Below are positions 12,816-24,240 of a stretch of 64,000 nucleotides of DNA, piece after piece. Position 1 is the first letter of the stretch. The number at the start of each line of letters is the position of its first letter. The notes under the pieces are model-generated. The model was not told the origin of the DNA. It was given only the letters and a program-made list of their open reading frames with translations, and ran no database searches. Made by a program: the position numbers and the translations under genes. This stretch comes from Hermatobates lingyangjiaoensis. Taxonomy: Eukaryota > Arthropoda > Insecta > Hemiptera > Hermatobatidae. The stretch lies in NCBI GenBank assembly GCA_026182355.1, contig JAPFBL010000003.1:3063001-3127000 (forward strand), read 5' to 3'.

Positions 12816-12842
12816 AGTGTGTGTGTGTGTGTGTGCGTGTAT
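12816..12842. repeat. (GT)n microsatellite
   Basis: About 13 GT units with one GC interruption, followed by degenerate GT-rich sequence to about 12880. The Cys/Val-rich open frame here is an artefact. Confidence 0.95.
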
Positions 12843-15194
12843 GTGAGTGTTCGTATCAATGTGTGCGAGGGTGTGTGGAGAGCATAAGTAAAAGTATTAT
12901 GTTAATAAAGAAAATAGTATTTTCTTTATTACAGCCTAATGAAATAGGAGAAAATTTAATATTGAAAATTGCCATAACAACGGTATCATGTATTATAAAT
13001 ATTGATAAATGTTAGTACTAGTAGCCTTTTTTATTAATAAATATAATATAAGACTAAAATATTTCCTGTTTTCAAAATTTTTATATATTAAGTACTTGAG
13101 TAAAATATTGAGTATTTTACAAATACACGGGCTTCGTAAAAATTCAATAATTCTGATCAATGGGATAGGGTTTTGATGATTACTATTTTCTGTAATATTG
13201 ACGTATAAACCAATTTTTTACTGCACTGAAAATATTGCTGAAAAATAAAAGCTTTGTACTGACATAACACTATTTCGAAAGGTATTAAATTAGTGCATTT
13301 TTTTTTTAATGAAAGATTAAGCTGTAACTATCAGATGAAATTTAAAACAACAGTACTCCTTCAAAAGAACTTGTAGAGAATAGTTTCAACAACTCAGAGG
13401 TAATGATTTTAATATTAAGGACAAAAAGCACCAAAATAAGAAAAAAAATTAACTGTAATTATTATAAGATGAGGAAATAGTGACAACATCAATTAAAAAA
13501 TGAACAAATAGTTTTAGTCAATCACTGGGGTAAAGCATTCAGAATACACCATAGTATACCTGACAGGACATTTTTAAACACGCCCTAGTGCATCTGTACA
13601 CATTTCTCGCGAAAGGATCGCATTGTTGTGACAGGATGACCTAAGTGTTTACTAGACAGTCTACACCGAATACAGCTGTTCCTATCAATCCAGCATCTCT
13701 TGCAAAGCATCAAATCATTTAAAAGGTGAAAAACTGGCTAATTATTGGGTTTTGAGGGAAAATGTCTGGAGATAATCGAATTAATACTAAAAATGTGGCA
13801 ATATGTTGTGCCTAACGACCGAAATACTTTGATTAATGGATTATTACTCTTCCTTCTCAATGAAATTGTATAAAAACCCAGCGGAAAGCCTTTCAAAATT
13901 ACTTCAAATCTTTATTAAAGTAAATTTGTAATCTTTGTAAGATATGATTAAGAAAACACTACTATAAATTTAAATGGACTGCGTAGATAATTTATTTTCA
14001 AAATGACTTCGAATACCCGTAAACCAAGGCAGACTAGTTGGTTAGGTCGCCTGGCAGATAGGTCAAAATCCACAAAGAGGAGTATATAACTTGACAGGTT
14101 CAAGCCCCAAGCAGTTAGACAATAAATATCAATCTACCATCACACTTCATGTTTCCAATGTATAAAGCACTTTTTATACCCCGGATCTCGGAAAAATGTT
14201 TATCACGGTTTCTAAATTGAAACGACAAACTGAAAACTGGTTGCCAAAGAGTAGGGTTTAGTTCAAGTTTCTGACAATAGCGAAGGAAAGTCTTTGTAGA
14301 ACATAATGACTAACTGGGAAACTCGACCAGCACTTTCACTGCCTGTCTTACGCCTAATGCTTCTGATGTGCCTAAATCCAGAATTTTACTTCCATCTAAA
14401 CTGAAAGTGATTACTAGCGCTATTAATGTTTTCAACTATTCTTAAAAACAAACAATCTCTGATTTCAGTTAAAGAAATCACGATATTATAATATCAGCGT
14501 CCATCGCGAGCTTATACAAAGTCAGTCACACACTTAGCTAACAGTCCATGAATATCCCCAAAGCATTTTGTGTTATTAAGGCAAACCCGGAAATACCCTG
14601 AATACTGCCATCGATATGCTCGCCTTGTACCACATGAAAAATACAAAATCACTTCTAAATAATAACAATGCCTAACGTATTTAAGTGTGTGTCTGAAACA
14701 CTGCTAAAAATTTTAACAGATAGCAGTGCAGAAACTAATCACTCATTAGCCACACAAAATACAAATTTCTGTGTACAAATACAATTTTAAAAAGAAATTA
14801 AAACGAAAATGTTACAAATATTTACTTAATTTGATTTTATAATCGTAACAGTACATTCTACTTTGAATTATGAAAATGGTTATGTAATGTTCTGTAATTA
14901 ATATTAAAAATATGAATTATTTCAATATTCACTCTTACTTCAATTGTAAAAAGAAGATTACTTCTAACAGATTACCTACTTGAAGTAATGGGTAACCATA
15001 GGACTAGGTAAAAATCAGTCAGGTGGTTGCCGTAGGAAGTCAATAGTTATACTTTTCAGTAGAATATTGCTCTAATACATTCTACCCATGATCACTATAC
15101 TTGGAGTAAAACTAAAGTGGAAAACCTATCCAAGATATTTGAAATAGTTGGAATAAAATCAACAACATAAAATTCTGAATTGAGACCAAAAGAG

Positions 15195-15221
15195 CTTTCG
15201 ACCTGCAACGGTTCTCATCAG
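15195..15221 (-). ncRNA. Hammerhead-ribozyme-like motif with intact CUGAUGA core
   Basis: On the minus strand: CTGATGA, then a stem II of GA-CC paired with GGTC (one bulged A, loop GTTGCA), then GAAA. Just before the core is GGACC and just after the GAAAGCTCTTTT segment is GGTC, which can form a 4-bp stem I; a short A-G/U-U stem III is possible. This is the best canonical match in the window. The surrounding 15130-15250 sequence is probably a solo terminal repeat of a Penelope-like element (inference; no protein part nearby). Confidence 0.55.
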
Positions 15222-16170
15222 GGTCCGATTAAAATTCTGACAAATGCTGATTTTTTATAAGAAATCAGAAGTTTAACATTTCCTATCGTTGTAGTATGAG
15301 TTAATATATGGATGTGCATCTGTAATAAAATCCTAGGTGGAGTCCCTGGAATATGTTCAGTAAGTTTAGAGTTAAAATATTTCTGAGAACTATTAGTCTG
15401 TTTTGAAATAAAAAATGCAATAATGCTGGGAAGTCAATAATCTGAACAAGTTTCCTTAAGAACCACTCGTTTCTCACGTTGATATTAAAAGCTTGTTCAC
15501 ACGATTTGAAAGCATGATACAGTTGCTTAACAAGCTGATTGAACTGGGTAGGAGTCTTAAAAAAATGAGTTAATAGTTTATTTAACTTTCAAGTGAATAA
15601 ATCCGTAATTCTATTACACTATGATTTCTACATTAAGTAAGTGCATTTATTTAACTAAACAAGACTCGTATCTGTTCACCTAATTATAAATTAACTATAG
15701 AATAATATACGAAAATCACAAGAAAAATGTCATTGTTTAAATAGGATGTCCAAAAGTAGGACTCCATTCTGAATATAAACACAATGTTCGTATCGGCAAG
15801 CAAGTACTGGTAAAATTTGACAGAGACGCTCAACTGAACACTAGTGCTAGTAACACAAGCCTCAATACCCTCGGGAGGCAGTCTTTCAAAATCATTAGGA
15901 ACGTTGTGACGGCAAAGGTAATTGAAAGTGCTTAGAGATCCCCTCAGATCCTAAAAAAAATGTAAAAGATAACTTTGTGAGTAAAAGAGAGGCTTCAATT
16001 ATATTGTTACACTAAATATTTATATTGTTTATACGAATAAGTCTGTGCTTGTGACATCTAAGATGGAACGAGACTTTCTGACCACCCTGTATATGTACTT
16101 GACGAAATTGTTTAGGATTATGAGACGGGAAACCAAACACCACAACTTAGAGTCGCTTTTTTTAAAAAAA

Positions 16171-16192
16171 AATTATTATTATTATTATTATT
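16171..16192. repeat. (ATT)n microsatellite
   Basis: About seven ATT units preceded by an A-run. Confidence 0.95.
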
Positions 16193-17060
16193 GTTATATT
16201 ATATAATACTGACTAATACAATAATATTATATAATGCTGACATGTTATCATCATTTTTTAGAGAACAACATTACTAGCCGTAGCCAGACCAGAATTGTTT
16301 CACTTGTTTGAAAACCCTGTTGATTTTAACAACACTAATGAGAAATAAACATTTAATAAAGTAATGTTATGGATTAAATATATTAAAAGTAGAATCAACT
16401 AAAAAAATCAGATGAATAGAAATATAAGACAGTAAAATAATTATCTAAGAAAATTTGTCTGATGAGCTTATCTCGCCAAGTAAATTATGTTATTCATCCA
16501 AAAATTTTACATAGTAGATTGTTCTAAAACCATAGTTTATAATTATGAAGAACTTTTTTTATATTTAATTGGCTTACCAAACAACCAAGGGTTACAGAAA
16601 CGGAACTCAACTTGTATAGCCAACACTGACTGACCTTCCAGACTAGGCACAAATTCATAACCTCGTAGCAGAGATAAGTGAGTGATCATATAGATTAAGG
16701 AGCTAATACGCCCTAATAATCGTTTACGGAAGCAAGTACGCAACTCTGCAGTTACTATAACAGAGTAAAATTACGGACTAAGACATCAGAAACTTTAACC
16801 AAGAGTTAATTTTGGTTAACCAAATCGTGATTCTATAGAGGAGAGAAGCGAGTGCCTTTACAGACTAAGACACCGAGACGCATTGACAAGGCATAAAATC
16901 GAATTCACAAATCCATGGTTCATACATGAAGAGTCCGTAAACTACCTTACAGACTAAGCCAGCAAATACTGCAACCCAGAGTACGGTAATGAAATTAACA
17001 CGGCTCTGTAGGCTATAGAACCAGTGACTACAAACTAAGTCACTTTTCAATATTCTAAAC

Positions 17061-17545
17061 CAGGCACATGCGGTTACAAACCGCGGGCCACATGCGGCCC
17101 AGCAAGTGTTTCTGTGCGGCCCTCGGAGATTATCTGGAGACTATCTAAATATTAAAAATTCTTTTGCTTTTTGGTTATTAGCAAAAACTCACAGAGACTT
17201 TTGGAAGGAAATTACAACTTTAGAGAGAGAGAGAGAGCTCTATAGCAATAAATGTTTAAGTTTTTTTCTTATATGTCGCACTAATCTTTTTAAAATTGTG
17301 TTGTTATAATTGTTACCATAATGATATAAGAGGATGAATAATAAATAATGTTCATTATAAGAACAATAAAAAGTTAAATAATCATTGACACATTAATATA
17401 GCGCACAGTATGTATTTATATATATATAAATACATTATACATATAAGCTGTATCTATCCACATACCTCAGAAATTACCATGCGGCCCGCGGTCTTGGGAA
17501 ATTATATAATGCGGCCCCCAGTTCATAAAAGGTTGCCCATGCCTG
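17061..17545. mobile_element. hAT-type MITE, 485 bp, with perfect 8-bp target duplication
   Basis: TTCTAAAC occurs immediately before (17053-17060) and immediately after (17546-17553) the element. The left end CAGGCACATGCGGTTACAAA and the inverted right end CAGGCATGGGCAACCTTTTA are imperfect TIRs of the CAGGXXTGGGCAACC type common in animal hAT families. Subterminal GCGGCCCGCGG/GCGGCCC blocks at both ends are the only GC-rich part; the middle is AT-rich. The 60-67 codon frames inside are not transposase. It is non-autonomous. Confidence 0.92.
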
Positions 17546-17553
17546 TTCTAAAC

Positions 17554-20500
17554 AATAAAACTCTCCTCCTAAGTCTGCTGTTTCCAACGTGAATTCCGAT
17601 AAACTGTGGTAAGCAGTAAATTTTTGTCTTCTCTCTATCTATGAAAAATGTTTCATTACAACTTATTTGAATGTTTATAAAAATATTCTATTAAAAAAAT
17701 GTGCCATTTATATAACCCTATCTGCACTTAATAAGAAATAACGTAATAATAAATTAATACTTATATTAAATTAAATAAATTATTTGTGGTAAATAATAAT
17801 GAAGTTAGAAAATATTCTTTTTAAAGGCTGAATCTTACAGTAAAGTTACTTTACTTCCAAAATTATGTTAATATTTAAGTTTTTAAGTACTCTAATGTTT
17901 CCCTTTATTATTTCCTGACACCCAATAGCCAACATTCCTATTTCAAACAAATGCATGAGTTAAGGCTTGCAGCTATCACAGATTCCGGCCAGTAGACTCC
18001 AGAAGAACCTTTAAGTATGCATGATACGAGTATCCTCCGGAGGGAGGTAAAACCATCTCGACCGTGTTCCATTTCAGTCTTCAATACCCCTCAGCAGTAA
18101 TATGCTGTTATATTATTGTATTACCGTAATTGTAAACAAATGGGATAGTTAGGAATCACTGGTAGCATTACGAGTTTTAAAGTAAACAAACCTGGTATTA
18201 CATAACATGTTATGAATCCACCAGTATTGGATTCATAAACAAAATATTTTTATCCACAAAAACAACTTGTTTCAAACTCTCAAATTACATCTAAAATAAA
18301 AGTTAATAAATATAAAGGGAAATTTAAAAACAAAGATATTATTACATTAAAAACAAAACAGTAAGTTGCAAACCTAACTTAACAGGAAGATGGAGAAGGT
18401 TAAACTGACTTGACAGGTAGAGGAAGGTTAAGAAATGTTTTAAGGGTAGTAGATATGCTTGCAATAGCAGTACTACCTAAAGTGAGATAAAAATAAGAAA
18501 AGGAAGAAACTACATGTTTTACGTAGACCTTTCAGTGTTGTGAACAAATTCCATACGTTACACCAATAATCATTTATAATTAATATTTCAGATTTTTAGG
18601 ACACCACGGAATCTGTTCATTCAAACGCTGAACTGGGTCAAAGTGAATAATTTTGATTGTTCTAAAGACTTCGGATTTTACGACATATATAATTATAGTG
18701 CAGAATGCCTATGTTGTTAATGGGGTCAAAGCTGTGATTATTCATGACTAAATGTTTGACAAAGTGTGAGAAAGAATGGACCTAATCAAAGTTGATGTCA
18801 CTCTTATGTAAGAACTCTTACTAAGTGTTCCTTAGTTCTTTTATCAAAGAATCTCCCCGTCATATCAGCAGATTGGCAATTGTCACAGGACAGTTTCTAC
18901 ACCCCATTCAATGGTATGGGTTGATGACTGATTTGTGGTTCATAAAAGTTTTTAGAATCCCTGCAGTCTTAAAACTCACTTTAACATTATTTTCTTTAGT
19001 ATTTTGACTATGTTTACGGAAGAATATCCAACGTACGGGTAAAGAGATTCATTCTTCATAGATCAAATAAAGTTATTTGGGAGACAATTTCTTTTAATAC
19101 AGCTTATAATTCTAAATAACATGAAGAAACATCACACAATAAATGATTCCACTACTCACTAATCTTAATTACAACTTCTTACCAATTGTAAGAATTATTC
19201 AATTATTACCAAGATATAAAATACGAAATGTCAACTTTGTTTCTTATATCTTTGGGGAAAAAAGAGTTCTACGGGTATAACTTTCCCCTCCTAATTTCAT
19301 TATGATCTGACAAAACACTACAATATTTTATGTTTTTGTTTATCTTTTATGTTTGTTATTTCATACGAAAATATAATTGGATTCAGGAATTTTAAAACTG
19401 GATATCAATGTTTTCATAAATGGTGTACTCCACTGGAAGTTTAATAATACATAACTACAAATAAATAAAATGAAAATATCAAACATAGCTTTCATATATT
19501 TAAAGCACAAATAATTCTTTAAAACTTGAAATATATTTTTATTCAGGCTACACATACCTATATGTAGTATAGTTTAATCATCAAAAATTTGTTCTGGGTA
19601 CATAAATTAGGATTCTGTTAAAAACGTCGAATCATCAGTTTCTACGTTCGCTGATCTTTACTTGAATTATAATCAAAACATCAATCGCAGGTTTGGAGAA
19701 CACAAAGCATAAAAATCTTTCAAACTGAGATTTCATTTTCTTCATTATTGCTATAGATTTGTTATACCTAATAAAGTATACATTTTGAAATAAAAAATTG
19801 GGTTCCTAGGGTCTCAGGACAATGAAAATTATCCAAATCTTGAAATAGTTTTATTTTAAGACTATGTACTTGAAGTAGATCTAAATAAAAAAAAATCAAA
19901 GTTCAAATAAATAGAATATGTTAACTGTTGGTGGAAGGATTGCAAAGCAGTGGTCAAGATAGAAGCCAAAGTAGGCTGATAGTCCGTTATGCAACACATG
20001 CTAAAACAGGTCCAAGGCTGGTCCTTCGCTAAGTTGTTTGGCTTTCTTGTGGAGTCAAGCTGACACGTATCAGTTCGCAAGCTCGTTTCAGCAAAGCATG
20101 ACCCCTGACTACGTGACAGACAATCCTTAGTATTATCATTTCTTTTTATGGCCGATAACATCATGCAGAATGAGCTTAATGGGCATAGAAATGTTTGTTG
20201 TATCTAACATATAATTGATATGAGCTTTCTAAGCAAGTTTCTAATTTCTTACAATCATGAATTGCATCAATGACCTTACTAAGTACGAGTACCTCAGGCA
20301 TAATCTATGATTAGTCATTACTACTCAGCTGGCATCTTTATCAAACTAAACACTGCATACTGCTCGTGCAAACAGCAACTAAGCATACCACTAAATAGGA
20401 GTCCTCAACTTTCGAAGCTCAATGGTCATATCAATACAATGGCAAAGTACCGAGAGTCACATCCGTAAATATGATGCATTACTGTGTCAATGTAGAAAAA

Positions 20501-20954
20501 ATGTTATAATAATGATGAGGTTAAGTTAAGAGGACCAACTCAGTAAATTTGAAACAAACAAAGTAATAACAAGAACTGAAATACCAGTTACTCCATCTCC
20601 TTATGTATGCACTAGCTGAAAAGCATGGATTATTGAAACTCATGTAATCACATATCACTTTAGTTTAATGAACTATCAACTGAATAACAACCGTAAATTA
20701 ATAAATACAGTAACTAATATTTCTTCAGACTTAGCAACTACCGTAGTTATTTGCATTACCCCAATTAAGAGTCCAAAATATTAGAGGAAAATTACATGAG
20801 GCTCGTTACGAGGCTGATCCGTAGTTATTGTACTTTCTTATAACCTAATTTCGTGGTTTGCAGTGGTCATACCTTTTTTATAATACAAACTAAAATTTTG
20901 TGTAAGCCGTCTTCCGTCGAATACGTAAAGGCGTCGTGTTAAAGTGCTAAAGAA
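17554..20954. other. Non-coding, nothing supportable
   Basis: No exon with convincing splice borders. The 100-codon minus-strand frame at 19862-20164 was examined and has no recognisable motif or splice context. Confidence 0.45.
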
Positions 20955-21033
20955 GTACACTGTCAAATATACATTAAAGATCCCTACTCTAAATAAATTT
21001 GAGAGAATTAAAATTTGGCCTCACCGTTAAAGT
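20955..21033 (+). mobile_element. Fragment of the tRNA-derived SINE body
   Basis: CACTGTCAAATATACATTAAAGATCCCTACTCTAAATAAAT corresponds to the 3' body of the long SINE copy at 24130-24190 (AAAGATCCCTACACTAAACA). The tRNA head is not preserved; 20905-20950 may be a heavily decayed continuation. Confidence 0.55.
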
Positions 21034-23009
21034 GTTTTTAATACCAAAGTTTTTAAATACCAAACTATTAAAGCAGCTAATTGTAACCAAATATTGTGTG
21101 GATTATCAAATGAGCCACAGTTTTTGTCCCTAAACTAGTATTAAAAGAGAAAGGTGTTTTAACTAAGGGTGTTAGAAAAAATTAATATTCTGCTTAACAT
21201 CACCTCAGAAAAAAAAACTGCTACTGGCAAAGGAATCTCATAGAACACTATTGGCATGTTTGTCCACATCGGCCTTATTTTCCATGTACCTCACGGCCTT
21301 CTTCCACTCTTTCTCATATCTGCAAACTTATAATTGCAGGAAGGAACTTAAGAAACGATAGCTTTGTGATCACAGAAGCGTAAACTGTGTTTAGTTAAGA
21401 GTAGTTCCATCCCATATCACAGTGGATAAGTATCCACCGCAATTATCTGTACTGGGAGGCAGTCAATTGATCATAAAACTCCAACAAAAAAAAAACCTCC
21501 TGAAGAACTACAGCAGAACGAAGAACAACAATATGAGCATATTCTGAAGGGCAAAGGGATGGTTATGAACTGGTGGGCTACTTACTGATTGCATATACTT
21601 TCTCTTGTCACCCAAAACTGTAACAGCAGATTATATCTATACTAAATGTATAATATATAGACAATCTTATGTCTATATATTTAGTAACCAAACAAAATTG
21701 TTTCTTTTTTTAAATCTAAGATTAAAAAACTTTGAAAGCAACATTGAGAGACCCAATTTGTTTAAGTGTGACCCAGAAAGACTTTTCTAATGTTTATAAA
21801 AATAAGAAATATTTATCTGACCATCTCGTATCAGTTAACCATGCAAGATAAACCCCCTCCGACAACTAGGATTACAGGGAAAAGTTCTATCATATACCCA
21901 GACAACTTTCAAAGGACTATACACAGTTAATAGTAATAGCGGTAACAACAAACGTTCATGGTTATGAACCTTCACCTATCTGAATAAAAATATTTTTTAA
22001 GTTTTTAACCTAATTTTTAACATCAATTTGACAGTGTATTTTTTCTATTTGGTTATCCTAATAGAACCTGTAGGCTAAATACCAATAACAATACTTATTC
22101 TGAAGGTATGATCTGCTATTGGTATCTGGTGGATGTCATGATCAAATCACATCAATGTGATTACCTTACAATAATAAATTATTAAATATGGAAACCAATC
22201 ATAACAATAAAACCTACCTTTGGTGATATTATTTTCCAACTAAAACAGGAAGAACCAATACTGACCAGAAGTTAGAAATAGCAAAAACAAAATTATTTTT
22301 ACTCTATTAATAGTTTTATGTATTTAACTTCTTCTATTTATTATTCTTGTAATACGGTTTTATTAGTTTGTAATTCTCCTAATTTCTTAATTCTTCTCAT
22401 CAAAAAGTTGTTATCCACATGTTGGCATTGAGAGTTTCATTTGAACTTGGAAAAACTGATCCGATACTTCATTAATATGAATAATAAATATTCATTAATA
22501 TTTTGAGCTACCTCGAAAGACCTTAGAAATTTTTCATTTTATCATGGTATTTGTATATAAAACATATATATAACATTTATATGGGAGGGGGGGGGGACAG
22601 AGGGATTAGAAAAGTAGTAAAAAATAATTCGCTGTTGCCCAAGACATTTCCTTGTGTGAGATGAAAAGACTTAAAACGCCAATGATCTTTTACGTTCCTC
22701 TGAGCGTACTTGCCTGTAGCAAGCCTGTACAATGTTAGGTATTCTCTAAATGCTCTAAGAACTATTAATACCTTACATGGTAACAGTTAGAACTCCTTTA
22801 TTTTAGCATCTGCAGAGGTGCTAAAGAGAATCCATGGGTGGATTATTTAACTGGTCCATGACATCTTAACTTTGGAATGGACCATTCCTTAAGTTATAGA
22901 GATATTTATAGATGAGATTTTAATTCAAACCAACTCGAGGGCATTAAAGTTGAAATCGATTTGGCTGGGGGTGTTACAATAATGATTGCTAAGAAGAGGA
23001 GAGTTCACC
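21034..23009. other. Non-coding, with a small repeat fragment at 22426-22478
   Basis: The segment GTTGGCATTGAGAGTTTCAT (22431) continues into GAACTTGGAAAAACTGATCC and matches the 3' half of the repeat type at 53241, 54189 and 60716. The hammerhead-like half is missing. Otherwise nothing was recognised. Confidence 0.5.
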
Positions 23010-23200
23010 TGTGTTTTTCCCGCTTCATGTGCACGGAGAGGAGGGGGCGATGCACGACACCACCGACAGTCCAAGTCGAACTGACGCGAGAACAACCTGC
23101 CTGCCCTACTTAGCTGCTCTGCACCTAAGCCCTCCCCCTCCCACCAGGGCAGGCCAGTATACCATCACGGTACATCCTAAAGGACTGCAGAGTGTATTCA
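23010..23200. other. GC-richer patch of unknown nature
   Basis: This stretch is clearly richer in G+C than its surroundings and carries a 68-codon plus-strand frame (23011-23217). No domain, acceptor/donor pair or homologous copy in the window supports a gene. It could be an unrecognised exon, a regulatory element or an old transposon piece. Confidence 0.3.
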
Positions 23201-23975
23201 TTAAAATAACCCATTAAATACTTTTTAATAATTAATTTTTAAAGCAAAAACTTTCTTTAATTTACATTTCTTATAAAAACTTTTTTTTTTTCTAGTATGA
23301 GGTTCTGGGAAAATTGTTTCACTCAGACACTCTCTCACTCACTTCCTTCTCTCACATCTCTTCCTCTACCTCACCTTTTACGCAGATCTGGGACAACAAG
23401 CAGCCCAACATAGAATTCTGATTGCATGTCAGTTGAAGAAAACAAAAAAACCCTGACTAATTAATATTTTAAAGCAAAATAACGGATTCTTTTATTCTTT
23501 AGTGCGAAGTTCTGGATAAAGCTTTCTCTTCCTATCCCTCTATTTATCTCCTACTCTCCCTATGTATTCACAGATATACTTGTATTTAATGAGACTACTG
23601 GGTGATAGATCTCTCTATGTACTTCCTGTAAACATCTAAACAAGCAGTACGGACACAGATATGACATCCACAATTATACAACGAGATTAATAATGGGCAA
23701 AATAATGAGACTTTCTGACAATGGGCAGGAAGGTAACTTAGGGTTATACCCAATGGTCATTGAATCATCAGGTTGGTACTGCTTTTTTTATTTACTCCCG
23801 TAAAAAGAATTAATCTCAAGAAATACAAACTTGAAATATACTCCAACAATCAAGCCAACTACTTGCCATCTGTAATGATCTAATTTTTTTATTAAAGAGG
23901 GAGAATCAAATGGATATATTGTCGTACAAAACCAGATCAGTGGTAATAATCCGTACAGCCTATATCTCAATAAGG

Positions 23976-24240
23976 GACCAGGTTAGCTGACTGGTTAACT
24001 CTCCTTTGAACTGGTGGGTCCGGGGTTCGATAACCACTCTGGCCCTCGGCTTATTCACGTGGGAGGTGAATAAATCTGAGTACGTTGTACTTGGAGAGGA
24101 CGTTAAGCCGTCGGTCCCGAGCCTGTACAATGTCAAGTACTTGTTAAAGATCCCTACACTAAACAGACTTAAGTTAGGTAAAATTTAGGACTCTCAATGT
24201 AGAATCATCTTCACTGTGTGGTATCACAAAGGACCAATGT
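23976..24240 (+). mobile_element. tRNA-derived SINE, long copy
   Basis: The head GGTTAGCTGACTGGTTAACT resembles a pol III A box, and GGGGTTCGATAACC resembles a B box, at tRNA-like spacing. The body includes GGAGAGGACGTTAAGCCGTC and AAAGATCCCTACACTAAACA. It is homologous along its length to 38571-38884. The 60-codon frame inside is an artefact. Retrotransposition would rely on LINE proteins encoded elsewhere. Confidence 0.85.

Larger units (their letters stand above)
9701..17052. other. Long stretch without a supportable gene
   Basis: Contains the short repeats listed separately: ATC run at 10472, GT run at 12816, hammerhead-like motif at 15195 and ATT run at 16171. A less AT-rich patch at 11600-11990 has short frames on both strands but no clear acceptor/donor pair. 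A tRNA-like patch at about 14030-14125 (GGTTCAAGCCC resembles a B box) may be a decayed SINE head. Nothing else was recognised. Confidence 0.45.

Noticed and set aside
14030..14125. tRNA gene or SINE head with GGTTCAAGCCC
   Set aside because: B-box-like block only; the A box and cloverleaf cannot be fitted and there is no matching SINE body.
19862..20164. 100-codon minus-strand frame
   Set aside because: Cys/Thr/Ser-rich composition with no domain, acceptor or donor. Length alone is not convincing.
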